A DNA stretch of 64,000 nt, taken from positions 124,001 to 188,000 of the forward strand of contig NC_057379.1 in NCBI RefSeq assembly GCF_016906535.1, written 5' to 3'. The notes beneath the pieces were generated by a model, which was given only the letters and a program-made list of their open reading frames with translations, did not search any database and was not told the DNA's origin. Shown here piece after piece: positions 1-9,474 of this stretch. This DNA is from Rhizoctonia solani (Eukaryota > Basidiomycota > Agaricomycetes > Cantharellales > Ceratobasidiaceae). The position numbers and the translations under genes were made by a program. The stretch's first letter is position 1. Every line of letters starts with the position of its first letter.

Positions 1-408
1 GGCCTGGGAGGTGTGATAGGTTAAAGGGGTGGTGAGCGTCTGAGATCTACTAGGGGCCGGCTACTTAGCTGGCTGACTACCTTCTCTAATGAGTAAGAGA
101 CGAGGTAAAATCGACTTGGTGTTTCCAAGCAATTTCCCTGCTGTATATATAGACAAAGCACACTATCTACATGGTCTGTGCTTGTGAGAGAAAGAAGTAT
201 CTAAGACAAATGAGAAGCGTGCTGCGGGCTGCGCAGAAGCGTGGATTTCTCCTAAGCGCCCTTGGCACGGCATCTCGGCGCGGCATCTCGGCATAATAAG
301 CGCCGAGATCACGTGATCAAAAAACAAAAGATATCCAGTCCGAAAAAAATACTACAAATATCAGAAAAATCGTGCGAGTCCAATGGTATATGTTAGGAGG
401 TTATGACA
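1..408 (-). repeat. Inverted LTR (family A), cut by the window edge
   Basis: Read on the minus strand this begins TGTCATAACCTCC at 408 and runs through the same U3, TATA and R blocks as the LTRs at 5522-6082 and 30390-30950. It includes the sequence that faces the priming site in related elements (near 107-120, complementary strand). Its far end lies left of the window. It sits in inverted orientation exactly where element 1 should have its primer-binding site, so it is either a solo LTR or one end of another minus-strand element inserted into element 1. The sequence at 409 resumes the element 1 leader (compare 14270 onward). Confidence 0.8.
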
Positions 409-906
409 GGTTTGTTCGACAAGGAGAGGACCCCCTGTACTAGCACAAGGGAAAACACGTGATCTGGGCCACCTTGCGGGGTAGAATAATCAAAAACCCC
501 CCACCCACACGTAGTACCAAATTGCTATAAGGCAGACGGGCTCTAATCCCCCGCATACCACGTGTTTTGCCGGAACACAGTAGTTAGCAACCTTAGTCAG
601 CTGAAACACCCGCTTGTAGAAAACCCGCTCATATCACAATTGCTAGATCTGTTGATTTGTTGTAGGGACTATCCAACGCTAGGTGCTTGACGCAAAGGTT
701 TAGCGCCCACATACTACACAAAAACCGCCCATAAGTCCTGTTATAGGCACTACTTCCCCCACGCCATTTCCACCATTCCCTCCACACGCTCTGGAGTCCC
801 ACACCCATACTCCCGTCCCTCTAGCTGCTCCTCTCGACGTTCCGTTCCAACCAATTCCCAACCACCCTCTCGCAGCGCATCTCCCACTTTGCAAGACTTG
901 CCAAGG
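409..906 (+). other. Element 1 untranslated leader
   Basis: About 500 bp of retroelement leader, homologous to 14270-14770 of element 2 (shared blocks around the tandem CACGTG-type motifs and the CT-rich stretch just before gag). No gene is supported here. The first bases that should hold the primer-binding site have been lost or displaced by the inverted LTR ending at 408. Confidence 0.7.
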
Positions 907-2100
907 ATGGAACCGGAACCGTCCCTTGCCGCTCTACTCGAGGCTATCACAGCCCTCACAGCCACAGTCAGGTCCCTCCAGGACCAAATCAAATCACAAG
1001 GCCAACAGCTCAATGAGCTCAAGGCCATATGTAAGGAGACCGCCAACTTACTCAGCGACAAGGACCAAGGAACCCAAGCCCAGCCTGGCCCATTGGTTGG
1101 GCCTGTCACTCCCCCCACTCATACAGGGGGAGAAGCGCACACTCCAGGAACGGTTAGGCCTGAACTCAAGGCCCCCTTCCGCCCATCAAGAGGAATGGGC
1201 TTTGACTCAGAAGAGGAGGAAGAACCCAGGCGAGCTCCCAAAAAAGAGCCTCGCGACACGCCTAAACGGAGCCTCAGCTCCCTCACCCCCTTTGATGCAG
1301 GGTCCAGCGTAAAGCAACCCAAAATGGAACTCCCAGACCCATACAAAGGAGACTCCAGGGGATGGAAGGCAACCCAGTGGCTAGACCGTATGCTGCTGTG
1401 GGTTGCGCTTCATCAAGACCAATTTGATGAAGAGGAACAAATGGTTGTGTGGATTCTATACCACATGACAGATAAAGCTGCCAACTGGGCTCTTCCCATT
1501 ATTGGGACCATTATCAAGGGCAAGGGAAATCCCCCCACTACCATCCCGGCCTTAACGGCCAAATTCAAAGAAGCCTTCGCCGATCCAGATGCGAAGAGGG
1601 CGGCCACCAGGAAAATCGCCGCGTTGACTCAGACCACCACCACGTCTGAGTACGTCACAGAATTCTGCAATCTCATGGCAGAACTTGACTGGAACACTGA
1701 GGCGTACATTGCCCAGTTCACGCGCGGTCTTCACTGGAAGGTGAAAGAACTCCTGTCCACCAAGGACAACATTCCCAACAATGACCTGGAGGCCATATTT
1801 GCCGCCTTGGTCAAAATTGACAATACTCGTTGGGAGAACAAGGAAAACCGCCCCAAGAAGGCTCCCACCAAAGCTCCGGTCGCTGCAACCACCTCTACCA
1901 CCACCACTACCACCAGGGTCCGTTTATCAGAGGACCCCAATTACGTCACTCCGGAAGAACAAGACCGTCGCCGCGCGTCTGGCCTCTGCGTCAAGTGCGG
2001 TCAAAAAGGGCATGGCATCAAACAATGCCCAAATGGATGGAAGGCCACGATCAAGGAGGTTGCCAAGGTGGCAGAAGAAGAAGGGTCGGGAAAAGACTGA
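907..2100 (+). CDS. Gag polyprotein of element 1
   Basis: Structural protein that packages the retroelement RNA in virus-like particles. The ATG at 907 (MEPEPS) is conserved in element 2 and follows a CT-rich leader. The N-terminus has a short coiled-coil-like helix (residues 10-45), then an acidic/basic linker, then the Ty3 gag core with the run WLDRMLLW...VWILYHM. The C-terminus has one CCHC zinc knuckle (CVKCGQKGHGIKQC) for RNA binding. Codons before the stop contain the heptamer G GGA AAA, consistent with a -1 shift into pol. The gene is intact (397 codons). Confidence 0.9.
   Translation: MEPEPSLAALLEAITALTATVRSLQDQIKSQGQQLNELKAICKETANLLSDKDQGTQAQPGPLVGPVTPPTHTGGEAHTPGTVRPELKAPFRPSRGMGFDSEEEEEPRRAPKKEPRDTPKRSLSSLTPFDAGSSVKQPKMELPDPYKGDSRGWKATQWLDRMLLWVALHQDQFDEEEQMVVWILYHMTDKAANWALPIIGTIIKGKGNPPTTIPALTAKFKEAFADPDAKRAATRKIAALTQTTTTSEYVTEFCNLMAELDWNTEAYIAQFTRGLHWKVKELLSTKDNIPNNDLEAIFAALVKIDNTRWENKENRPKKAPTKAPVAATTSTTTTTTRVRLSEDPNYVTPEEQDRRRASGLCVKCGQKGHGIKQCPNGWKATIKEVAKVAEEEGSGKD
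2088..2094 (+). promoter_or_regulatory. Putative -1 ribosomal frameshift heptamer GGGAAAA (element 1)
   Basis: In the gag frame the sequence reads TCG GGA AAA GAC TGA, so the heptamer is G GGA AAA, matching the X XXY YYZ rule for -1 slippage. Pol is in the -1 frame and reads GGG AAA AGA from here. The same heptamer at the same place occurs in element 3 (23752-23758, minus strand). Confidence 0.6.
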
Positions 2101-5100
2101 GGCCAAGGACTACCGTCAAGTCCCTGGCCCCTAAAATAGATGTGCATGTATCAGATTATGAATTTGTGTCTTTAGCTCTGGACTCAAATAAAAAACCCTT
2201 ATTGTTTATCAATCTTGAACTGCACGACTTCCCGACGGAACATCTCAAAACCCTAATTGATTCAGGAGCCACATCAAACTTCATATCCCCCTCAATTGTG
2301 GAAAAATATAAAATCCCAAAAACCCAACTTGAAAATCCACGAGTTGTGAGAATGTTAGATGGTACTATATCTCAGACTGGTCGCATTTGGCACCAGGTTC
2401 ACCTCACGGTTTTGGCCAACGGCCATTCCCACTCTATCCCTTTCCTAGTCTGTCCTATTGGAAACACACCCGCCATACTTGGTATGACATGGCTTACTCA
2501 GGAGTCACCCCTCATAGATTGGAACCAAGGCACTATCACTTTCCCCGACCAAGTCCAAATAGCCTCGGAGGAGGAAGCAGACCCCAACCCATTAGCTGAC
2601 TTGCCCACGGAATACCATGAATTTGCTAGGGTATTTGGCGAAGAGGAGTTTAAGGTCCTTCCCCCACACAGGGAATATGACATCTCAATTGATCTAACAC
2701 CCGACACCAAACTCTCCCCCGGACCTATCTACGGCATGACCAATGCAGAATCCAAGGCGCTTAAACAACACATTGACGAGGAATTAGCAACGGGCAAGAT
2801 CCGCCCCAGCACTTCCTCAGCAGGCGCTCCGGTCATGTTTGTCAAAAAAGCAGACGGGTCATTATGCTTGGTAGTAGATTACAGGAAGCTCAATGATGTC
2901 ACACTTAAGAACGTTTACCCACTCCCTAGGCAAGACGACCTCATGGCTAAACTCAGAAACGCCAAACTGTTCACTAAACTGGACTTGCAATGGGGGTACA
3001 ATAACGTCAGGATCAAGGAAGGAGATGAATGGAAGACAGCATTCAGGACTAAATATGGGCTATTTGAATATTTGGTTATGCCATTTGGTCTCACTAATGC
3101 CCCGGCCGCCTTCCAACATTTTATGAACAACCTATTCCGGGATCTCATTGACGTCACAGTGGTCATTTACTTGGACAATATCCTGATTTTCTCAGAAGAC
3201 CCTAAGGATCACCCTACCCACGTCAGGGAAGTTCTGTCTTGGTTAATGAAGAACCAGCTATTCTGTAAATTGTCCAAATGCCATTTTCACGTAACCACGG
3301 TCAACTACCTAGGAATTGTCATCTCACCTGCAGGATTCTCCATGGATCAGAAGAAAATTGAGGCAGTTACGTCATGGCCTACCCCCAAAACAGTCAAACA
3401 GGTCCAAGCCTTCCTGGGTTTTGTAAATTACCTCCGCCGGTTCATTCCCAACTTTAGCTCCATCGCACGCCCTCTACATAATCTCACCAAAAAGGAAACC
3501 CCTTGGTCATGGGGTAACCTGGAGGAAACCGCCTTTCAGGAACTAAAAACCCTTGTCACCCAATCACCAGTCTTGGTCCATTCCAATCCAGAACTTCCTT
3601 ATTACCTGGAAACAGATGCATCAGGAGTAGCCATGGGAGCAATCCTTAGTCAAAGAGGAGAAGATAACCGCTTACATCCAGTGGCTTACATGTCTAAATC
3701 CTTCTCTGGCGCTGAGGCTAATTATGACACCCATGATAAGGAGCTCCTAGCCATAATCAAGGCGTTAGAAGAATGGCGGATCTTCCTAGAAGCAACGGAC
3801 AGACCAATCCAGGTTTTCACAGATCATAGAAACCTGGAATATTGGATGCAGGCACGGACATTTAACAGAAGGCACGCGCGTTGGCGGATCTTCCTGAGCA
3901 ACTTCAACTTTGAGATCCACTATCACCCAGGAAAACAATCAGGAAAACCGGATGCTCTCTCCAGAAGATCAGATTACATTGATATGACACCAGAGCCAGA
4001 AGTCATATTGCCTGCAGAAGTCTTTGCCAACACGTCAGAAGAAGAACTGGAAATTGTCACGGAGATCCGCGCCAAGCTTAGGGAGGACCCATCCCTTGAT
4101 CCCATTATCCAATTCCTCACAGAAGACGCAGACAACGCTCCCCCTTCAATTTGTAAGGCATACAGAGATTATGACTGGGAAGAAGACCTCCTCTGGTACC
4201 GCGGTAAACTAGTTGTCCCAGACTCGGAAACCCTGAAGGAACAACTACTCAAGGAATTCCACGACTCACCCCTGGCAGGGCACCCTGGACAGCAAAGAAC
4301 CCTGGAGCTCCTAAGCCGCAACTACTGGTGGCCGGGTATGAAGTCATCCGCCAAGGAATGGGTAGAATGTTGTCCTACCTGCCAAGCCAATCGCCGCGCT
4401 CACGCCCCTGTCATTGCCCTGAAACCCTTAGAAGTTCCCCCCTTCCCGTTCCACACAATTTCCTACGACTTCATCACAGGATTTCCCAAGTCCAACGGGC
4501 ACGACGCAATCTTGGTAGTAATTGACTCCTTCTCCAAGTTTGGACATTTTATCCCAACTTCCAAAAAGGTCACCGCAAAGGGTCTTGCTGACTTGTTCAT
4601 CACTCACGTCTGGAAACTCCATGGATTGCCTGTCAAAACCATCTCAGATTGGGGAACTACCTTCACAGGAAAATTCTTGAGGGCATTATATCAGCGACTT
4701 GGGGTCAGACCAGCATTCTCCTTGGCTTACCACCCGGAATCAGACGGACAAACGGAAAGGGTCAACCAGTTTATCAAGTTCTACCTGCGCTCATACGTTG
4801 CAGCCGACCATTCTGATTGGGCCGCGTGGTTACCATTGGCAGAGTACGCATACAATAATGCCAAACATGAAGCAACCGGGAAATCACCATTTGAGCTTGT
4901 CTATGGACAAAACCCAGTCATGAACCCGTCCAACGTGCCAGCCAACGTTCCAGAAGCAGACGCGGTAGCAGATACACTAGCCCGGGAGTGGAAAGAAGCG
5001 GAATCAGCCCTCCAAATGAGTAAAGAACGTATGACCAGGAGTCAAGGAGTAATACCAGAGTTTTCAATAGGCAAAAAAGTCTGGCTGGATGGAAAGAACG

Positions 5101-5510
5101 TGGACCTTAGAACCAATTCAAATAAGCTGGACCCAAAACGACTTGGTCCCTTCAAGGTCATAGAAAAAATCTCCAGCCACGCCTACCGCCTGGAACTACC
5201 AGAGACTCTAAAAATCCATGACGTATTCTATGTTGGGCTACTATCAAAAAGCCACAAGTCACCCAGTCAGCCATTCCCAGAACGACCTCCCCCTGAGACA
5301 ATAGAAGGGGAAGAAGAATACAAAGTTGAACAAATCATTGACTCTAAATGCCAACGGGGAAAATGGTTCTATTTGATAAAATGGAAAGAATACGGTCCGG
5401 AGGACAATTCATGGGAACCGGAGGAGCTATTGGAACATAGCCAAGAAGAGATCAAGCGCTTCAACCAAGCAAAACTCAGAAAGGCTTGTGACGCCGCCAA
5501 GAGCCTTTAA
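2091..5510 (+). CDS. Pol polyprotein of element 1 (PR-RT-RNaseH-IN-chromodomain)
   Basis: Expressed by -1 frameshift from gag; the open frame ends at 5510. Domains in order: aspartic protease with IDSGATS near 2262; reverse transcriptase across about 2700-3250; RNase H with ETDASG near 3610; integrase with an H..H..CPTC zinc finger near 4260-4385, a DFITG Asp near 4470, SDWG near 4645 and a later Glu; and a chromodomain near 5315-5430 (WFYLIKWKEYG). The RT active site reads YLDN (AAT at 3177-3179) rather than YLDD, and the integrase has SDWG where element 2 has SDRG. Both changes fit CpG transitions. No stops are present, so it is full length but probably catalytically dead at RT. Confidence 0.9.
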   Translation, partial: KRLRPRTTVKSLAPKIDVHVSDYEFVSLALDSNKKPLLFINLELHDFPTEHLKTLIDSGATSNFISPSIVEKYKIPKTQLENPRVVRMLDGTISQTGRIWHQVHLTVLANGHSHSIPFLVCPIGNTPAILGMTWLTQESPLIDWNQGTITFPDQVQIASEEEADPNPLADLPTEYHEFARVFGEEEFKVLPPHREYDISIDLTPDTKLSPGPIYGMTNAESKALKQHIDEELATGKIRPSTSSAGAPVMFVKKADGSLCLVVDYRKLNDVTLKNVYPLPRQDDLMAKLRNAKLFTKLDLQWGYNNVRIKEGDEWKTAFRTKYGLFEYLVMPFGLTNAPAAFQHFMNNLFRDLIDVTVVIYLDNILIFSEDPKDHPTHVREVLSWLMKNQLFCKLSKCHFHVTTVNYLGIVISPAGFSMDQKKIEAVTSWPTPKTVKQVQAFLGFVNYLRRFIPNFSSIARPLHNLTKKETPWSWGNLEETAFQELKTLVTQSPVLVHSNPELPYYLETDASGVAMGAILSQRGEDNRLHPVAYMSKSFSGAEANYDTHDKELLAIIKALEEWRIFLEATDRPIQVFTDHRNLEYWMQARTFNRRHARWRIFLSNFNFEIHYHPGKQSGKPDALSRRSDYIDMTPEPEVILPAEVFANTSEEELEIVTEIRAKLREDPSLDPIIQFLTEDADNAPPSICKAYRDYDWEEDLLWYRGKLVVPDSETLKEQLLKEFHDSPLAGHPGQQRTLELLSRNYWWPGMKSSAKEWVECCPTCQANRRAHAPVIALKPLEVPPFPFHTISYDFITGFPKSNGHDAILVVIDSFSKFGHFIPTSKKVTAKGLADLFITHVWKLHGLPVKTISDWGTTFTGKFLRALYQRLGVRPAFSLAYHPESDGQTERVNQFIKFYLRSYVAADHSDWAAWLPLAEYAYNNAKHEATGKSPFELVYGQNPVMNPSNVPANVPEADAVADTLAREWKEAESALQMSKERMTRSQGVIPEFSIGKKVWLDGKNVDLRTNSNKLDPKRLGPFKVIEKISSHAYRLELPETLKIHDVFYVGLLSKSHKSPSQPFPERPPPETIEGEEEYKVEQIIDSKCQRGKWFYLIKWKEYGPEDNSWEPEELLEHSQEEIKRFNQAKLRKACDAAKSL

Positions 5511-5521
5511 GGGGGGGGCAA

Positions 5522-6082
5522 TGTTACACCCTCCTTGAATATACCATTAGAATCGTCCGATTTTTCTATTATTTTTAGTATTTTTTACGGACTCTATATC
5601 TTTTGTTTTTCAATCACGTGACCTCGGCGCTTATTATGCCGAGATGCCGCGCCGAGATGCCGTGCCAAGGACGCTTAGGAGAAATCCACGCTTCTACGCA
5701 GTCCGCAGCATGCTTCCTTTTTCCAACATGTACTTCTTTTCTCACGCGCACAGACCATGTAGATAGCGCACTTATGTCTATAAATACAGCAGGGAAATTG
5801 CTTGGAAACACCAAGTCAATTTTACCTCGTCTCATATTCATTGAGGAGGACGCCCAGCCAGCTAAGTAGCCGGCCCCCATTAGTCATCAGTAGTCAAACC
5901 CCTTACTTAACCTACCACACCTCCCAGGCCTAAGGCCCCTTTGCAGTAGTTTAGATAAGTAGACCGCCTTAAGTGGTATTAGGATAGCCTAGTATAGTAG
6001 TAGATTACCTTGTTGCTTGTAGTAGTACGGCCTTAAGCGCCCGTTCCACCAGCATGTACCCACCTTACAGTGGTGTACAACA
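5522..6082 (+). repeat. 3' LTR of element 1
   Basis: Begins TGTTACACCCTCC directly after the G-rich polypurine tract (5511-5521) and ends GTGTACAACA, giving the expected TG...CA termini; 561 bp. It contains a TATA-like stretch near 5780 and the R-start block CCAAGTCAATTTTACC near 5807. It is closely related to the solo LTR at 30390-30950. In this copy the CpG of the R block (CGAT) has become CAAT. Confidence 0.9.
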
Positions 6083-8653
6083 ATTTGCCTTGCCCCGTGC
6101 ATCTTGGAAAGATAAGTACCGGTTGCTTGGAGCTGCGTCGGAGTCTTTGCAAGGTAGATCCTTGGCACTGGGTGCCAGATCTCTCCTGGCGACCACTCCT
6201 CTACGCCTACCGCCCGCTCTCGTGGCTGCTCCACCTCATTGCTCAAATCTTCCTTGTCTTGCTTCTCCACCACCAGAACGCCAGTTTGCAGCGCACTTTT
6301 GACCGCTCCACAGGACTTGTAATGTGTTTGCAGACTTTGTGGAAGCCGGCCAATCTCATACATGTGAGCACACGCAATTGCCCAAGTTTCCTTATGCTGA
6401 AGCTGAACGGTCATTTGTTCCGTTGCATCCACATGGTTCGTAGAGCGCCAAGGCTTCTTCACGCAATCAATGTGCAGCTGTTTGGATATTTTGGTATTAT
6501 AACCGTCAAGAGTTCCCATGCGCCGTATCCACTCAGCGTAGTGCATAAACATATGTAGTTTAGTAATACCATGGAACTTGTTCAACAACTTGTTTGCACC
6601 CAAGGTCAGAAAGATCCCCTTGCACCCGTGGAAGACGCGCAGATTGTTGGCCAGATCTCCAAGCTGGTTGTCTGATATCTCCGGGAGCCGTACGCGTGTC
6701 TGAAAATTGACAATTGCCCACGCAGCGCAAATGAGGTCGGTTTGTGAACCAGGAGTGACAGTAGACAAGAAAACTTGACCCAGGCTCTTAGCTTTGTTAC
6801 CCGTCCACTGGTTGCTGGGGATAGGTTTGATACCAAACTTGAAGTGCTGCAAGCCTGAAAATCAAGGCATTCCTTTGAGTCAACGGTTGAATTCCCCCTT
6901 TCCAAGGATATGGCGGCTCCATTTGACCATATAGTCCCCAAAAATGCCCTTGTCCAGCTGGTGCAAGATATCTGGAGGCATACAGCCAAAGATATTGGTG
7001 AACAGCATACGCAACCAGAAAGGCTTCTTGATCTTGCGTATTCCAAGTGTCTTGATTGTATTGCGTACCCCATGCACATAATCATCAATTGCCTGGAGCA
7101 CCTGTTTGCGCGTACGTTGGGGATAACAATTGAAAATGTTGCCTTTTTTGTCCGGTGGAACCAGGCAGACCAGACAATGATCTTGTTGAGTGCAAGTTAC
7201 TAGCCACTGCTCTGCCAAATCGCCCATGTACGCCGCCAAGATTGGATGCACACAACGGACTCCGCCATTGGCGCATACCACCTCTTTGCCTTTGCAAGAT
7301 ACCTCTGCAAATGGCCAAACAATGAGCACCATGGCTTTGTGGAAGAGCTTCCATCTTGCCTCACAGCGTTTGTCCTCCTTGGAGTAACAGGTCTCAAGGC
7401 TATCCGCTGGTATGTACCCAACTAGAAGTGAAGTGCCTTCTCCAGGGCGGCGGTGAATGCGCTTGCTAATGTTGCCAATCATTAGATACACCGGCCACGC
7501 CTGGCAACCTCCACTCAACGTTGTGAGTTGAGTTTTGTCGCTGGCTAGAATCACGGGGCATACGGTTGCGCCCTTGCCAAGAATGTTCTACGCACAGTAC
7601 AATGGTAAGCTTTGACGCATATCAAGAAAACAACCGGTCAAGCTTACCTGCATTTGCCACCACCAATCACCTGTCCACATCTCACTATAGATACGAGCGT
7701 CTCGCAAGGCCGATGTCCAGCTCTGCACAGGTGCATACCGCATATACAAGCGAAATTGCGGGTTTCCGAGAAGATGGCAAATGACGTGCATAGAATTTTG
7801 AAGCCAGACCTCCAAGGTAAGCATTCCTCTATCGCCTTGGACCTTTATCTCTTTTCAAAACCAGCCAGGACCATGGGGCATCGAGTCGATGCTCTTGTTG
7901 AATTGTTGCACATTCTTCCAGGGTAAGTCTTGGTTCTGTTGCAATATCAGCAATTATGTTGAAGAAATGGTTTTGTTGGGCTTACCCTACTCATTTTGAG
8001 AAAGGCATTGCTACCTTTGTCACTTAGCGGCTGGTTTGCGAGCCAATGAGCTATTTCAAAGATCTCCTGGTCTTCCAAAATCACAGCGTATGGCAACGGA
8101 CGCTCAACGTTGACGACCCATTGTAGAACCCCACCGGCTGTCTTGTCTGGATGCGGGTTGGTGATCTTGGCGCTATCAAAAGGCTTGGGCGGAGGGGGTG
8201 GATCAAAAGGCATGTACTCTGGCTCCACTTGAGCAGCGTCAGACGGATGATCACCAACAGGTTTGGGTGCATTGCCCTCCCGTTTGTCTTCATTGTGTGC
8301 GTTGAGGGTTTTGTCATTGCCACTGAGACCGTTGACGTCCATTGGGCCGGTAGCTGGAATAAAATTGTGCTGGACGTCTGGGGCACTGAATCAGCGTCTG
8401 GAAGGGGATTGGCATCTACATTGGGCGTACCATGGGGATCAAGGCCAACCAAATCAACAGGAGATTTCTTGCATTGCTTGCAGGCTTTTGGGGAGTTTTT
8501 TTGCCGCTTACAAGCTGTAGGCACAACTAACTGCCTTCTCAGCTCCTGTCGGGCGGAGAGACATTTTTTTGTCTGGGAGATATGTTTGCCAACGCCAGAC
8601 AAAGACTGAATAATCTTTTTGCAGAAAGGACACCAGTTCCCAGGTTGGACCAT
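6083..8653 (-). pseudogene. Plavaka-type transposase, disrupted
   Basis: Four exons can be modelled: 8431-8653, 7986-8377, 7648-7935 and 6083-7587, with introns of 50-60 bp. The ATG at 8653 precedes a zinc finger (WCPFC...H...C). Exon 3 has the run WTGDWWWQM, and exon 4 has ILASDKTQLT and AWPVYLMIGNI, all typical of Plavaka/CACTA-like transposases of basidiomycetes. Three in-frame TGA codons (7855-7857, 6880-6882, 6862-6864) each fit a CGA Arg codon changed by a C-to-T transition at CpG. The 3' end is cut off at 6083 by element 1, so the C-terminus lies left of the window. Identification is by motif recall; the exon model is inference, and frame continuity through all joins supports it. Confidence 0.8.
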
Positions 8654-9474
8654 TGATGCAACATCTAGAGTGGGCAATGGTAATCAGGGGGATGTACAAA
8701 ATGTGAGCAAGGATCCCCCTTTGCAAAAATTCTTCAAGTCATCTAATGCCAGCCCTTTGGTTCTCAATTATGGAGCTGTTCTTGAGGACCAGAAGTTCAT
8801 TTAGGCTTCTTAATTACGACCCGGGCCTTTTGGCATCCTTTTTTTGCAAAAATTCACACACATGTATGCGTCTTTTTTTGGTACGCGTTCCACTGGCAAA
8901 GGCTTACATCATGTGAATGAAACTAAAATTGCGCCAATTTGGCGGGGTCACAGCCATTTATAGTTGCCGCTGTTGTCATTGCTCCAATGGCGGGTGTGTC
9001 AGAACCAGCATTGAATCATTGGGCTCTTGGTAACCATAGCAGGGGGACTGGCTCAACTTGAACGCATTAGCTGAATAGAATATGTGATTATTCTAGCGGA
9101 TACAGTAGAACAGTGAACTTATGGAAATCAAGGCGTAAGAGAATGTCCTTTCTTACAGTCAGTTGAAAGGTAATAAATCCGGTTATTTAGGCAGCCTTTC
9201 TGGGACTAATCAATTCCCGTAATACTTGTGACATCATTCATCAAAGAAGCTTTGGTGATCAAGGGAATATTGTACATCACAGAAGGCAAATTCACCACCT
9301 CCCCTGCTTCTTTTGGACCCTTTTGGCGCCGCCGTCTCTTTTCCCGGAGCATTGCACCAGTTATTAACAAAGAGGCCGCAAAACATCTGGGCTGGCACTT
9401 GCACCCCCACTCTCCATTGGTTGTCTTGCCCATTTTTTTTTCTGCTTTTTCACCTTAGACAATCAGGCTGCAAC
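8654..9474. promoter_or_regulatory. Intergenic region between divergent transposase and accessory gene
   Basis: About 820 bp separate the transposase ATG (8653, minus) from the accessory gene ATG (9475, plus). It must hold both promoters if the two genes belong to one transposon. I see CT-rich tracts just before 9475, typical of basidiomycete start regions, but no clear TATA box, inverted repeat or other gene. Confidence 0.4.

Larger units (their letters stand above)
409..6082 (+). mobile_element. Ty3/gypsy chromovirus element 1 (5' LTR not in window)
   Basis: This covers the leader (409-906), gag, pol with a C-terminal chromodomain, the polypurine tract after 5510, and a complete 561-bp 3' LTR. 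The order protease, reverse transcriptase, RNase H, integrase, chromodomain identifies the Ty3 (Metaviridae) chromovirus lineage. The 5' LTR and priming site are absent because an inverted LTR interrupts the left end. The 3' LTR abuts a Plavaka transposase gene at 6083, so the element inserted into that gene; the target duplication should be ATTTG (6083-6087) but its partner is outside the window. The reverse transcriptase motif is damaged (YLDN), so the copy is probably not autonomous. Confidence 0.9.

Noticed and set aside
6070..6558. 162-codon plus-strand open frame beside the element 1 LTR
   Set aside because: Antisense to the conserved Plavaka transposase exon, no family match.
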